Below, piece by piece: positions 1 to 9,200 of a DNA stretch of 64,000 nt (its first letter is position 1; every line of letters begins with the position of its first letter). The notes beneath the pieces are model-generated. The model saw nothing but the letters and a program-made list of their open reading frames with translations, was not told the origin of the DNA and made no database searches. The stretch is from assembly GCA_003211555.1 (NCBI GenBank), contig QCSH01000006.1, positions 1-64,000 on the forward strand, written 5' to 3'. Source of the DNA: Pelagibacteraceae bacterium AG-470-G21. GTDB lineage: Bacteria; Pseudomonadota; Alphaproteobacteria; Pelagibacterales; Pelagibacteraceae. The position numbers and the translations under genes were made by a program.

Positions 1-903
1 ATACAAGGTGATCATTTAAAAAATTTAAATGTTAAGACTGATACTACCATTTTTTTAGCTCATGAAGCTCAACGAAGAGGTTTTAAGTTATTTTATTACT
101 ACCCAGAAAATTTATCAAATATAAGAGGTAAAACTATTAGCAAAGGTTACTTTATCAAAATTAATTATTCAAAAAAAAAATTCTATAAAATTTTAAAAAA
201 AACTAAATTAGATTTATCTTTAACAAATTATATATTAATTAGGCAAGATCCTCCTTTTAATTTGGAATATATTTCAACAACTTTAATGTTAGATAGGATC
301 AAATATAAAACAAAAATAATTAATGATCCAACAGCAGTAAGAAATATTTCAGAAAAATTTTATTCTCTAAATTTTGAAAAATATATGGCCAATACAATAT
401 TTACCAAAGATCTATTTGAAATAAAAAATTTTTTTAAAAAACATAAAAAAATAATAATAAAGCCAATTCATAGTTTTGGAGGAAACGATATCTATCTCAT
501 TGATGGAAAGTTTAGCGAAAGAAAAATAAAAAAAATATTAAAAAAACATGGACATATTATGTGTCAAAAGTTTTTAAGTAAAATTAAGTTTGGTGATAAA
601 AGAGTATTTATTATAAATGGCAAAGTGTGTGGGGCTATTTCAAGAGTTCCAAAATTAGGATCTATTTTAAGCAATATGAGCAAAGGCGCAAAGCCTAGGT
701 TGGCAAATTTAACAAAAAATGAACTAAAAATTTCAAATATTATATCAAAAAAAATAAAGAGAGATGGTATATATTTTGCCGGTATAGACTTCATAGATGG
801 AAAATTGAATGGAGATATAAATGTTACATCACCCACAGGAATAAAAACTTATTTTGATCTTTCAAATGTAAATTTAGCTGAGACTTTTTGGAAAGGTCTA
901 TAG
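1..903 (+). CDS. gshB: glutathione synthetase, 5' end cut by window
   Basis: ATP-grasp ligase that joins glycine to gamma-glutamylcysteine to make glutathione in the cytoplasm. The reading frame is open from base 1, so the first in-window start (TTG at 262) is not the real one. The frame upstream of it encodes family signatures: HEAQRRG near the N-terminus and IRQDPPFN just before the TTG. Later PIHSFGG and the NVTSPTG region fit the ATP-grasp fold. By comparison with the usual GshB N-terminus only a handful of codons are missing. The stop abuts the TTG start of the next gene with no spacer, so the two are probably co-transcribed. Confidence 0.9.
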   Translation: MQGDHLKNLNVKTDTTIFLAHEAQRRGFKLFYYYPENLSNIRGKTISKGYFIKINYSKKKFYKILKKTKLDLSLTNYILIRQDPPFNLEYISTTLMLDRIKYKTKIINDPTAVRNISEKFYSLNFEKYMANTIFTKDLFEIKNFFKKHKKIIIKPIHSFGGNDIYLIDGKFSERKIKKILKKHGHIMCQKFLSKIKFGDKRVFIINGKVCGAISRVPKLGSILSNMSKGAKPRLANLTKNELKISNIISKKIKRDGIYFAGIDFIDGKLNGDINVTSPTGIKTYFDLSNVNLAETFWKGL

Positions 904-1770
904 TTGAAAAAATTAACAAATCAGCAAAAAGGCTCCTCACTTGCTTTCATCGCTGTGATGTTCATTACTCCAGATTCACTTTTTATTAGATTATCTTCAA
1001 TAGATACATGGGGTTTACTTTTTTATAGAGGAGCAATACCCTTTGTTGCTGTATTAATAGGACTTTTAATTTTTTATAAAAAAAACTTTATTAGAGCTTT
1101 TTTAAATGTTGGATATGCTGGCATATTTTACATTGTAAGTTTTTCCATTTGTAACATTACATTTATAATATCAATACAAAATACCAATGTAGCCAATACA
1201 TTGATAATGATAGCAATGGCTCCTATGCTATCAGCTATTTTGGGTGCAATTTTTCTAAAGGAAATTCCTGATAAGAATACTTGGATAGCAATTGCTATTA
1301 CATTAGCTGCTGTGATTTACATATTTTATGACTCCCTAGAAATGGGTAACTTATTTGGTGACTTAATGGGTATAACAACTGCTTTTGGTTTGGCTACCAA
1401 TGCTGTAATAATTAGGTCTGCAAAAGATCGTGACTTGTTACCTTCGGCTGTATTAGGGAAACTTACAGTAGCATTGTTTGCTCTCTTTTTCGTGGAAAGT
1501 TACCAATTAGTTGAAAAAGACCTGATTTACATACCTTTAATGTGTATTTTATGTGTAGCAATTCCATTTGTTCTTGTAACTATAGCTCCTAGATTTATAC
1601 CAGCTGAGGAAGTAAATCTTTTTTTTCTTATGGAAACTATTCTAGGACCCATTTGGGTCTGGTTGGTCATCAAAGAACAGCCTAGCTTGGAAACGATTAT
1701 TGGAGGTTTGGTAATAATACTTACAATTGCTATTCACTCTTACTTAAAGTTAAGAACATCATTGAAATAA
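904..1770 (+). CDS. EamA-family (DMT) transporter
   Basis: Inner-membrane protein of 288 residues, almost entirely hydrophobic, with the two-fold repeat of about five helices each that is typical of EamA drug/metabolite transporters. The start is TTG immediately after the gshB stop; an internal ATG would remove the first helix. Motifs such as NTNVANTLIM at the end of repeat 1 and ILGPIWVW in repeat 2 are family-like. Substrate cannot be told from sequence; EamA proteins usually export amino acids or small metabolites. It is one of three EamA proteins in the window (others at 12156 and 27734). Confidence 0.85.
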   Translation: MKKLTNQQKGSSLAFIAVMFITPDSLFIRLSSIDTWGLLFYRGAIPFVAVLIGLLIFYKKNFIRAFLNVGYAGIFYIVSFSICNITFIISIQNTNVANTLIMIAMAPMLSAILGAIFLKEIPDKNTWIAIAITLAAVIYIFYDSLEMGNLFGDLMGITTAFGLATNAVIIRSAKDRDLLPSAVLGKLTVALFALFFVESYQLVEKDLIYIPLMCILCVAIPFVLVTIAPRFIPAEEVNLFFLMETILGPIWVWLVIKEQPSLETIIGGLVIILTIAIHSYLKLRTSLK

Positions 1771-1840
1771 AAAATTATTTATTTTTGTCACAAATTTGTC
1801 TTGATTTAAATTTAGATCGCTCATAAACACCGCTAATTTT

Positions 1841-3133
1841 ATGAACAAAATTATAAAAAATTCCTGGGCTCTTTTCACTGGTATGGCATTTATAATGCTC
1901 GCTCATGGTTTTCAAGGCACACTTTTAGGAGTAAGGGCAGTAAAAGAAAATTTTGGTCTTTCTTCGACTGGTTTTTTATTTTCTGGTTATTTCGTAGGAT
2001 ATTTTATAGGAGCAAAAATAATTCAACCTTTAATTCATAGAGTTGGACATATTAGAGTATTTGCTGCTTTCGCCTCACTAACATCAATTGTCGTATTGTT
2101 GCATTCAATCTTTGTAAATCCTTTTTCTTGGTTTGTGCTTAGAATGATTTCAGGATTTAGCATGGTATGTCTATATACTATTGCAGAAAGTTGGCTCAAT
2201 GATCGATCAACAAATAAAAATAGAGGAAGTGTTTTGTCAATATATATGATTGTTATGTACGGTTCGATGGCAATAGGAATGTTTTTTATAAATTTTAGTA
2301 AACCTGAAAACTTCCAACCTTTTATACTTATATCTTTATTTATGTCTATGTCTCTTATTCCTATACTTTTAACAAAGAGAAAGGCTCCTAATTTTAAAAA
2401 AATATCTGGTATGAATTTAAAAGAAGTTTATAAAGCATCTCCATTTGGAGTAGTAAGTTCTTTTTTATGTGGAATATCACATTCTGCAGTTTTCTCCCTC
2501 ATAGCAGTTTATGCTACTTCAATGAATTTTAGTATTTTAGAAATATCAATTGTTACTTTTTTATTTGCAATATCTGGAGCAATATCGCAGTGGCCAATTG
2601 GAAAACTATCAGATATTTTAGACAGAAGAATAGTAATTATTTATACAACTTTTGGAGCAGCAATATTTTGTTTCTTTGCAATTCTTTCTTCTGGCCAAAT
2701 GTATATGCCAGAAGGACTGGCAACTTCAAAGGTTTATTTTTATATTTGCATTATATGTTTTTCTTTTTGTAGTCTTCCAATGTTTGCATTAATTTTTGCA
2801 CATACAAATGATTTTATACCAAAAGAAAAATTTGTTGCTGCAGGTGCAGGATTGCAATTTGTTTTTGGCATGGGAGCAATTTGTGGACCTTTTTTATGCT
2901 CATTGTTTATGGAGTTTATGGGTGAAAATGGTTTTTTTGTATACCTAATAATATTTCACTCTTTAATTGGGTTTTTTGGAATATATAGAATGCAAATTAG
3001 AGATTCTGGAGATAATCCTGACTCGCAATTCGCACCAATGCCTCAAACAATAACTCCAGTTGGCTTAGAACTAAATCCATCTACAGAACCAATAGAGGAA
3101 CCAAATAAATTGAGCGAATTTAAAGAAAACTAG
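1841..3133 (+). CDS. MFS transporter
   Basis: 430-residue major facilitator with about twelve hydrophobic helices. The N-terminal half has the GYFVGYFIGAK helix-2 region and the equivalent loop motif is PLIHRVGHIRVF; the second half carries the matching PIGKLSDILDRR loop, the classical MFS motif A position. A hydrophilic, Pro-rich tail of about 50 residues follows the last helix. Substrate is unknown; overall arrangement resembles YcaD-type carriers. A 70-base gap separates it from the EamA gene, so it could have its own promoter. The next gene starts 19 bases downstream, probably in the same operon. Confidence 0.82.
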   Translation: MNKIIKNSWALFTGMAFIMLAHGFQGTLLGVRAVKENFGLSSTGFLFSGYFVGYFIGAKIIQPLIHRVGHIRVFAAFASLTSIVVLLHSIFVNPFSWFVLRMISGFSMVCLYTIAESWLNDRSTNKNRGSVLSIYMIVMYGSMAIGMFFINFSKPENFQPFILISLFMSMSLIPILLTKRKAPNFKKISGMNLKEVYKASPFGVVSSFLCGISHSAVFSLIAVYATSMNFSILEISIVTFLFAISGAISQWPIGKLSDILDRRIVIIYTTFGAAIFCFFAILSSGQMYMPEGLATSKVYFYICIICFSFCSLPMFALIFAHTNDFIPKEKFVAAGAGLQFVFGMGAICGPFLCSLFMEFMGENGFFVYLIIFHSLIGFFGIYRMQIRDSGDNPDSQFAPMPQTITPVGLELNPSTEPIEEPNKLSEFKEN

Positions 3134-3152
3134 TATAAATTTAAAAAATATT

Positions 3153-3818
3153 ATGAAAACAGCTATATTATTTGGATCAACTGGCTTGATTGGAGGATTA
3201 TTATTAAACTTATTAATTAAGGACGAAAATTATAAGAAAATTAAAATTTTTAACAGATCGCCTATAGAAATTAGTAATCCTAAAATAGAAATTATTCAGA
3301 CTGATTTTGCAAAATTAGAAAATTTTAAAAATCAAATGATTGGTGATGAATGTTTTTTTTGTATAGGTACAACAAAAAAAAAGACGCCTAGCAAACAAGA
3401 TTATATTAATATTGAATATAACTTACCAATTAAAATAGGAAAAATTTGTAAGGAAAATAACATTAAAATTTTTACTTATATATCCTCAATTGGCGCAGGA
3501 GCAAATAAATCGAATTTATATTTAAAGAATAAAGGTATGGCGGAAGAAGAGTTAAAAAAATTAAATTTTAAAAAGTTTATAGTGATTAGACCGTCATTTT
3601 TGATTGGTAATCGTAAAGAAGAAAGATTAGGAGAAAAGATTGGAATCTTTGCCATGAAATGCATCTCTCCATTTTTAGTTGATGGTTTAAAAAAATATAG
3701 ATCCATAAACTCAGAAATTGTAGCTAAATCAATTATTAAGATTATAAATAGTGATATACCAGGGGGTGTATTTGAACCACCGCAATTACTTTCAATCGAA
3801 AAAGGTCGAATTTTTTAA
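3153..3818 (+). CDS. NAD(P)-binding oxidoreductase, TIP30/atypical SDR type
   Basis: 221 residues with an N-terminal Rossmann signature (ILFGSTGLIGG, residues 5-15) and a later YISSIGAGAN plus KNKGMAEEEL stretch that corresponds to the atypical SDR active-site region, where Lys is kept but the YxxxK motif is not perfect. Length and pattern match the NAD(P)H-binding family that includes human TIP30/HTATIP2 and many uncharacterised bacterial proteins. Reaction unknown. Placed 19 bases after the MFS gene. Confidence 0.7.
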   Translation: MKTAILFGSTGLIGGLLLNLLIKDENYKKIKIFNRSPIEISNPKIEIIQTDFAKLENFKNQMIGDECFFCIGTTKKKTPSKQDYINIEYNLPIKIGKICKENNIKIFTYISSIGAGANKSNLYLKNKGMAEEELKKLNFKKFIVIRPSFLIGNRKEERLGEKIGIFAMKCISPFLVDGLKKYRSINSEIVAKSIIKIINSDIPGGVFEPPQLLSIEKGRIF

Positions 3819-3829
3819 TATAAAAAAAT

Positions 3830-3872
3830 CTTAAATTATTAAGAATAATGTTATAATTTTATCAAAAAGGAG
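3830..3872 (+). promoter_or_regulatory. candidate promoter and strong RBS for the GYD gene
   Basis: A perfect TATAAT lies at 3852-3857, with a weak -35 candidate CTTAAA at 3830-3835 (16-base spacer). A strong Shine-Dalgarno AAGGAG at 3867-3872 sits five bases before the ATG at 3878. The transcript leader would be very short. Most genes in this window lack a clear Shine-Dalgarno, so this one suggests a highly translated message. Confidence 0.45.
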
Positions 3873-3877
3873 AAGTT

Positions 3878-4201
3878 ATGGCTAAATTTTTTTTAATGGG
3901 TAATTTTACTGAAAAAGCTTTTGCAGGTTTCTTAAAAGATCCTGCATCTGATAGATCTGAAGCAGCTAGATTGTGCTCTGAAAGTGTGGGTGCAGAGATG
4001 AAATCATATACATATTTAAGAGGACCTTATGATTTTATGGTTGAAACGCACGGGACATTCGAGCAAATGGCAGCTATAAAGATGGCAACTGAAGGAAGTG
4101 GTGCTCTTAAAAATATCGCTATTTGTGAAGAAACACCAATGAATGATATTGCAAATCATGCAACAAAAGTATCTAGCGGGTATAAAGTACCTGGACAATA
4201 A
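3878..4201 (+). CDS. GYD-domain protein
   Basis: 107-residue soluble protein with the GYD-family pattern: an N-terminal strand (KFFLMGNFT), a helix, and the central YLRGPYDFMVETHG segment in which the RGPYD motif is diagnostic. GYD proteins are small alpha/beta dimers with a ferredoxin-like fold and no settled biochemical role. The start is fixed by AAGGAG at 3867. The gene looks monocistronic, with its own TATAAT upstream and a stable hairpin right after the stop. The strong ribosome site suggests it is abundant. Confidence 0.75.
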   Translation: MAKFFLMGNFTEKAFAGFLKDPASDRSEAARLCSESVGAEMKSYTYLRGPYDFMVETHGTFEQMAAIKMATEGSGALKNIAICEETPMNDIANHATKVSSGYKVPGQ

Positions 4202-4204
4202 TCT

Positions 4205-4240
4205 TTTTGGTAGTTTCTATAATAATTGAAGCTACCAAAA
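4205..4240 (+). terminator. terminator-like hairpin after the GYD gene
   Basis: A 13-base-pair stem (TTTTGGTAGTTTC pairing with GAAGCTACCAAAA, one G-U) around a 10-base AT loop begins four bases after the stop codon. Because both arms end in T/A runs it can act in either direction, although the downstream U-run is short. It probably ends or stabilises the GYD transcript. Confidence 0.5.
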
Positions 4241-4304
4241 TAAATTCTATAAATTGTCAAAATATCTCATTACAAATAAATGTAATTAATCTAATAAGAA
4301 TATA

Positions 4305-4760
4305 ATGAATAAAAGAAATTTCTTAAAATTATCAATATTTGGTTCCTTGCTTTACAGTATTTTTCCTAGAAAATTTTCATTAGCAGAAACAAAAATGATA
4401 ATTAACCAAAATTTAACTGAAGCCCAAAAAAAAATAATGTTTGAAGAAAAAACTGAAAGAGCTTTTTCTAGCCCATTAAATAAAGAAAAAAGAGAAGGTT
4501 ATTATCACTGCGCCAATTGTGGAGCTAAACTTTTTAAATCAGACTCTAAATTTGACAGCGGTACAGGATGGCCTTCATTTACAGAGGCGCTTCCTGGAGC
4601 ATTTAAAACTAAGATAGATTATAGTTTTGGTATGAAACGAATAGAGTATCATTGTGCAAAATGTGGTGCTCATCATGGTCATGTGTTTGAAGATGGACCG
4701 GGGGTATCCGGTAAAAGATATTGCAACAACGGCTTATGTTTAATCTTTAAGCCATCATAA
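4305..4760 (+). CDS. msrB: peptide-methionine (R)-S-oxide reductase, exported
   Basis: Repairs methionine-R-sulfoxide in proteins. The first 27 residues form a secretion signal (MNKRNF, a hydrophobic stretch, then SLA), so the enzyme probably works in the periplasm. The catalytic domain carries the two structural zinc CxxC pairs, CANCG and CAKCG, the GTGWPSF and HHGHVFEDGP motifs, and the catalytic cysteine in GKRYCNNG. The sequence after it (GLCLIF) differs from the common RYCINSASL form and adds a second Cys. At 151 residues it is full length. The 61-residue gene 15 bases downstream is probably in the same operon. Confidence 0.92.
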   Translation: MNKRNFLKLSIFGSLLYSIFPRKFSLAETKMIINQNLTEAQKKIMFEEKTERAFSSPLNKEKREGYYHCANCGAKLFKSDSKFDSGTGWPSFTEALPGAFKTKIDYSFGMKRIEYHCAKCGAHHGHVFEDGPGVSGKRYCNNGLCLIFKPS

Positions 4761-4775
4761 TAAAATGGAGGAATA

Positions 4776-4961
4776 ATGAAGATTTTAAGTGTTTTAAAAG
4801 ATGTTGAATTAGTGATAGCGGACATAGAAGTGAACTTAGGGAATGAAGTTAGAAATGCTCCAACATTATGTGCAAAATATAAGGGTAAAATAATACCTTT
4901 GAATACAGCACACGATGGCAGACCTGTACTTATGCGAGAAGAAAACGCCTTAGAAAATTAA
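4776..4961 (+). CDS. small unknown protein (61 aa)
   Basis: Not recognised. It encodes a short soluble protein beginning MKILSVLKDV and ending MREENALEN, with one Cys and no membrane segment. It looks real because a good GGAGG Shine-Dalgarno sits at 4767-4771, the start is only 15 bases after msrB, and codon use resembles the neighbours. Its place between msrB and sodB suggests a link to oxidative stress, but that is inference only. Confidence 0.55.
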   Translation: MKILSVLKDVELVIADIEVNLGNEVRNAPTLCAKYKGKIIPLNTAHDGRPVLMREENALEN

Positions 4962-4969
4962 TTTCAACT

Positions 4970-4984
4970 AAGTTGCGTCAACTT
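4970..4984. promoter_or_regulatory. perfect inverted repeat upstream of sodB
   Basis: AAGTTG-CGT-CAACTT is a perfect six-base inverted repeat, 39 bases before the sodB ATG, with further imperfect pairing outside it. It might be a regulator binding site for sodB or a small hairpin ending the msrB transcript. No U-run follows, so operator is slightly favoured. Confidence 0.3.
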
Positions 4985-5023
4985 AATTAGGTTCATAAAT
5001 CAGAAAGTATTATATTAAGAGAC

Positions 5024-5617
5024 ATGGCACATGAATTACCAAAATTAAACTATTCAAATGATGCTTTATCTCCAATAATGTCACAAGAAACATTAGAGCT
5101 GCATCACGGAAAACATCATCAAACATATATAACAAATTTAAACAACTTTATAAAAGATACAGAAATGACAGAAATGTCATTGGAAGATATTATAACAAAA
5201 AGCTCTGAAGATAGCTCTAAAGTTGGAATTTTTAATAATGCAAGTCAACATTGGAACCACAATCTTTTTTGGAAATGTATGAAACCAAATGGTGGAGGAA
5301 ATATTCCATCCAAACTTGAAAAAAAAATAATCGAAGATTTTGAAAGTATTGAAAAATTTAAAAATGATTTTAAACAAGCAGGCATTACACAATTTGGTTC
5401 TGGGTGGTGCTGGCTGTCTTTGCAAAATGATAAATTAGTTGTTTCAAAAACAGCTAATGCTGCAAATCCCCTAATTCAAAATATGAAACCAATCCTGGGA
5501 TGTGATGTTTGGGAACATTCATATTATATAGATTATCGAAATAGAAGACCTGAATATTTAGATAAATTTGTCGAAAATCTTGTTGATTGGGAATATGTTG
5601 AATCATTATTAATTTAA
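5024..5617 (+). CDS. sodB: superoxide dismutase, Fe type
   Basis: Converts superoxide to hydrogen peroxide and oxygen. Metal ligands are visible as His in LELHHGKHH, His in QHWNHNLFW, and Asp and His in DVWEHSYYIDY. The Gln in NNASQHWNH sits at the position characteristic of iron rather than manganese enzymes, where Mn-SOD has Gly and places its Gln near GSGW. No signal peptide, so cytoplasmic. At 197 residues it is the normal length. The following 85-residue gene begins 22 bases later and may be co-transcribed. Confidence 0.93.
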   Translation: MAHELPKLNYSNDALSPIMSQETLELHHGKHHQTYITNLNNFIKDTEMTEMSLEDIITKSSEDSSKVGIFNNASQHWNHNLFWKCMKPNGGGNIPSKLEKKIIEDFESIEKFKNDFKQAGITQFGSGWCWLSLQNDKLVVSKTANAANPLIQNMKPILGCDVWEHSYYIDYRNRRPEYLDKFVENLVDWEYVESLLI

Positions 5618-5639
5618 TTATTCAAAGAAAGGAAAAACT

Positions 5640-5897
5640 ATGAACTTTGTTGGAACAACAACATATGAAGGAACTAAAAAAGATGCAGATGAATTATACA
5701 GTATGTTTAAAGATGATCTTGCAAAATGCACGTCATCATTTGAATGGGCACACATTCGTGAAGGTAAAATGATTTTTATTGCAAATGTCACTGATGAAGA
5801 AAAATTTTATGCCTTATTTGAAGATCAAAGATCTAAAGACTGGAACGCAAAGTTTAATGCTAAGGATGAAGCTTGGAAACTTGAGAAAATAATGTAA
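5640..5897 (+). CDS. small unknown protein (85 aa)
   Basis: Soluble, 85 residues, not recognised. It has an alternating strand-helix-strand pattern (MNFVGTTTYEG, a helix near DADELYSMFKDDL, then GKMIFIANVTDEE) consistent with a small dimeric ferredoxin-like fold such as those of monooxygenase-like or GYD proteins. An AAAGGA element lies about eight bases before the ATG. Its position right after sodB suggests co-expression. No function is proposed. Confidence 0.6.
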   Translation: MNFVGTTTYEGTKKDADELYSMFKDDLAKCTSSFEWAHIREGKMIFIANVTDEEKFYALFEDQRSKDWNAKFNAKDEAWKLEKIM

Positions 5898-5946
5898 CTA
5901 GGCACTAGATTAGGCAAGTTAGAGATAAAACAAAGTTTGAGTAGTT

Positions 5947-6015
5947 ATGACGCCAGAAAACTCCCAGAAACTCTCGAAAATTATTCAAGAAGCTGGCGAT
6001 TATTTACGGGAATAG
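5947..6015 (+). pseudogene. truncated copy of the 9573 small gene
   Basis: A 22-codon frame, ATG to TAG, whose product reads MTPENSQKL then SKIIQEAGDYLRE. It matches the first 22 residues of the intact gene at 9573 (KIIQEAGDYL is identical), and the DNA ATTCAAGAAGCTGGCGATTA is close to identical to 9612-9631. The upstream bases AGAGATAAAACAA (5921-5933) also match those before the intact copy. Beyond the stop the similarity fades. The gene-free stretch 5898-6207 (310 bases) holds this remnant, the left copy of a direct repeat and otherwise only AT-rich sequence. Confidence 0.7.
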
Positions 6016-6121
6016 AGGTACAACATATTCCACATTAAGCTACAGTATTCTACAGTACTTATGCGTATATTAAAAAGTTACCTTAATATAAATCGCTTAA
6101 AGACTCATCAATTTAATTAAA

Positions 6122-6160
6122 AAACTCGATCTATAACTCGATAATAAATAGATAAGTAAA
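6122..6160 (+). repeat. left copy of imperfect direct repeat flanking the helicase
   Basis: Contains two AACTCGAT units (6123-6130 and 6135-6142) followed by AATAAATAGATAAGTAAA. It aligns with 9521-9557, which has the same paired AACTCGAT units and a similar AT tail. The two copies bracket the 6208-9480 gene. Confidence 0.6.
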
Positions 6161-6207
6161 GTGACAGACTGGTAACTAAGAATATAAAATTATATAATTT
6201 TTAGTTA

Positions 6208-9200
6208 ATGAATTTAAATAGACTTGAACATCCAAAACTTCACAAAATAAAAGAAAAATATTTTCAGTTTGCGACCTTTGAACAATTTGAAAATACTTTA
6301 ATTAATCTCTCAATTGATGATGATTCAAAAGGTGAAATTTTTGAAGTTTATATTGAGGCATTTTTAAAAACTACGAAATTATTTAATATTAAGCATGTTT
6401 ATTCTGCCCAAAGAAATTTTCCATCTGATTTATTTACAAAATTAGAAATCCCACGTACTGATAAAGGAATAGATGGAATAATAATTGATACAGAAAATAA
6501 TATAATTCCATATCAAGTTAAATTTAGGAGTTCAAGAAAGTTATCCTATGAAGAGCTCCAAGGATTTAAAGATCAAAGCTCTAGAGCAAATCAAAAAATA
6601 CTTTTTACGAATTGCAATTTTATAGCTGAAGAATATTTTAAAAGAGGTAACAATATTGCTTTTAGAGGTGTAGATTTTCATAATTTAACTAAAAATGAAA
6701 TTGAAAATATAAATAATATTTTTAAAAATAAAAATCTTTTAAAAAAGTCAGATAAAAAAATTGATAATTATCAGGTTAAAGCAATTGAAAGTATCATAAA
6801 TGATCTAAATAATAATGATCGAACCACATGTTTAATGGCATGTGGTACTGGAAAAACATATGTAGCATTATGGTTAATTGAGAGATTATTGCCAAAAAGA
6901 ATTATTGTCTTTGTCCCTTCAATTGCATTGTTAAAACAAATTCGAGGAGACTGGTTATCTAATACATCGCTAGAAAATTTAACATCATTTGCTGTCTGTT
7001 CAGATAAAACCGAGCCTAAATTGTATGATCAAATTAGACTTAACAAAAAAGATTTAAATTTTAAAATTGATACAGATCCTATAGAAATTAGAAAATTTAT
7101 ACAAAAAAAAGATAATTCAACTAAAATAATATTTACTACATATCACTCATCAGAAGCAGTTTCTAAAGCTTGTAAAGGAATTTCATTTGATATTGGAATA
7201 TTCGATGAAGCTCATAGAACAACTAATTTTTCTTTAAAACATCAAGAGACTAAATTTAATATGGGCTTGCTAAATAAAAATATATTAATCAAAAAACGTG
7301 TATTTTTTACAGCAACACAAAAAAGCTATAATTCAAAGATTGTAGATGAATATGGTAATCCAAAAATAAAATTTAATATGAATAATCCTGATATATACGG
7401 AAATGTAAGTTATAGATTAAATTTTTATGAAGCCCAAAAACTTGGCGCTATTAGTGATTACAGAATAGTTATTTCGGGAACAGAAAGTGCAGAACTAACA
7501 GAGGAATTAAGAAAAAGATCAGTTACTTACATTAAAAAAAATAAAATCATAACTGACCAAATAGCACATCAGGTTGCTATAAAAAAATCTATCCAAAAAT
7601 TTAATTTATCAAAAATTTTTACATTTCATTCACGAATTCCTCAAACCCAATCATTCGCAAAGAAAAATAAATTTAATACAGATATTTCTCATTTACTTCC
7701 AAATTTTTACATAAATTATATTGAAGCAAAAATGAGAACCACAGAAAGGGAAGAAATTATTAATAATTTTAAAAAAAGCAAGAAAGGATTAATTTCAAAC
7801 GCTCGTTGTTTAATAGAAGGTGTTGATGTGCCAGAAGTTGACGCAATTGCTTATGTTAGTCCAAAGAAAAGCAAAATAGATATAGTTCAATCTCTAGGAC
7901 GTGCCGTAAGAAATAGACATAATCAAAATAAAAAATATGGATACATATTAGTACCTATTTTTAAAGAAAAATTCAGAAGTGAAAAAATTACAGAAGCAAC
8001 TAAGCGCTCAAATTATGAAACAATATCGGAAGTACTTGATGCATTAAGAGAACAAGATGACAATTTAGATCTATTACTTAACGAAGCAAATCGAAATCAT
8101 AAAAGAGGACATGGTTACTTTTCTAAAACAATTAAAAAGTTAAGTGAAAAAATTATTTTTTTAGAAAATGAAATTAATATAAAAAATTTAAAAAAACATA
8201 TTTTCATAAAAGTATTAGAAACATTTAGAAATAATTGGGATGATATGTTTGGTACATTATTAAGATATAAAGATAAATTTGGAAATTGTAATGTCCCCTT
8301 CTTAGCAAAAGGTGAATTTAAAGAACTTGGAGAATGGGTTCATAATTTAAGATTAATTAGAAGACGAAAAAAATTGAATACTTTGTCAGTTGGAAACATC
8401 AATCAATTAAACAAAGAAGGTTTTAGATGGACTTTTGATAAAGAAACAGTTGCTTTTCCTACTAAATTTTTAACTAGAGGTGAAATATATAAAAAATTTA
8501 ATATAGCTGCTGTTCATCGATTGTGGTCATTAGTAAAACCTAAGGGGCAAATCTATTCTGGTGAGGCTGGAACATATGTTGATGTGTATGATTTAGACAA
8601 AGATAAAATTAAGAAAATATTAAATTTTGATTATTTTGTTGATGAAATATATTTAAAAAATATTTTTACATTAGACTACATTCTAAAAAAGCTCTTTAAG
8701 CAAAGATATTTTTTAGTTTCCGATAGAGAAATTTTTAAACATTATTTGGTTTCAAAGAAGATAAAAGTGCAATCATACTATGATGGATTTGTTGTTCCTT
8801 TCATAGAAAAATCTAAATTTAATATTAATGATTTTTTAAAAAAAGAAAAAATAGTACTTATGAAAAATTTTAATAATTTTTATATTTACAAAGATCTCAA
8901 AAACAAAAATATCTATACAGTTCCTTTTAAACCAATAGCTTATAAACTTGGCATAGATAGAATTAACAAAAAAGTGACATTTAGTGGTTTTTATGAAAAA
9001 AAAACTGTTGATGAGTTAAGTCAAAAAATTACAGAAGTAAGAAAATTAATAAAAGACAATAAGTATATTTATATTGACCAAGTATTTTATGATGGATCCT
9101 ATCAATGCAATTTTACTAAAAGGAGTATAACTAGATACAAAAATTATCTAAAAAAATATAAAAAAATCTCTATACCAGATGGTGAGTATGTTTTTTATAA

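Noticed and set aside
262-264. TTG at 262 as gshB start
   Set aside because: The frame is open to base 1 and encodes conserved GshB sequence upstream.
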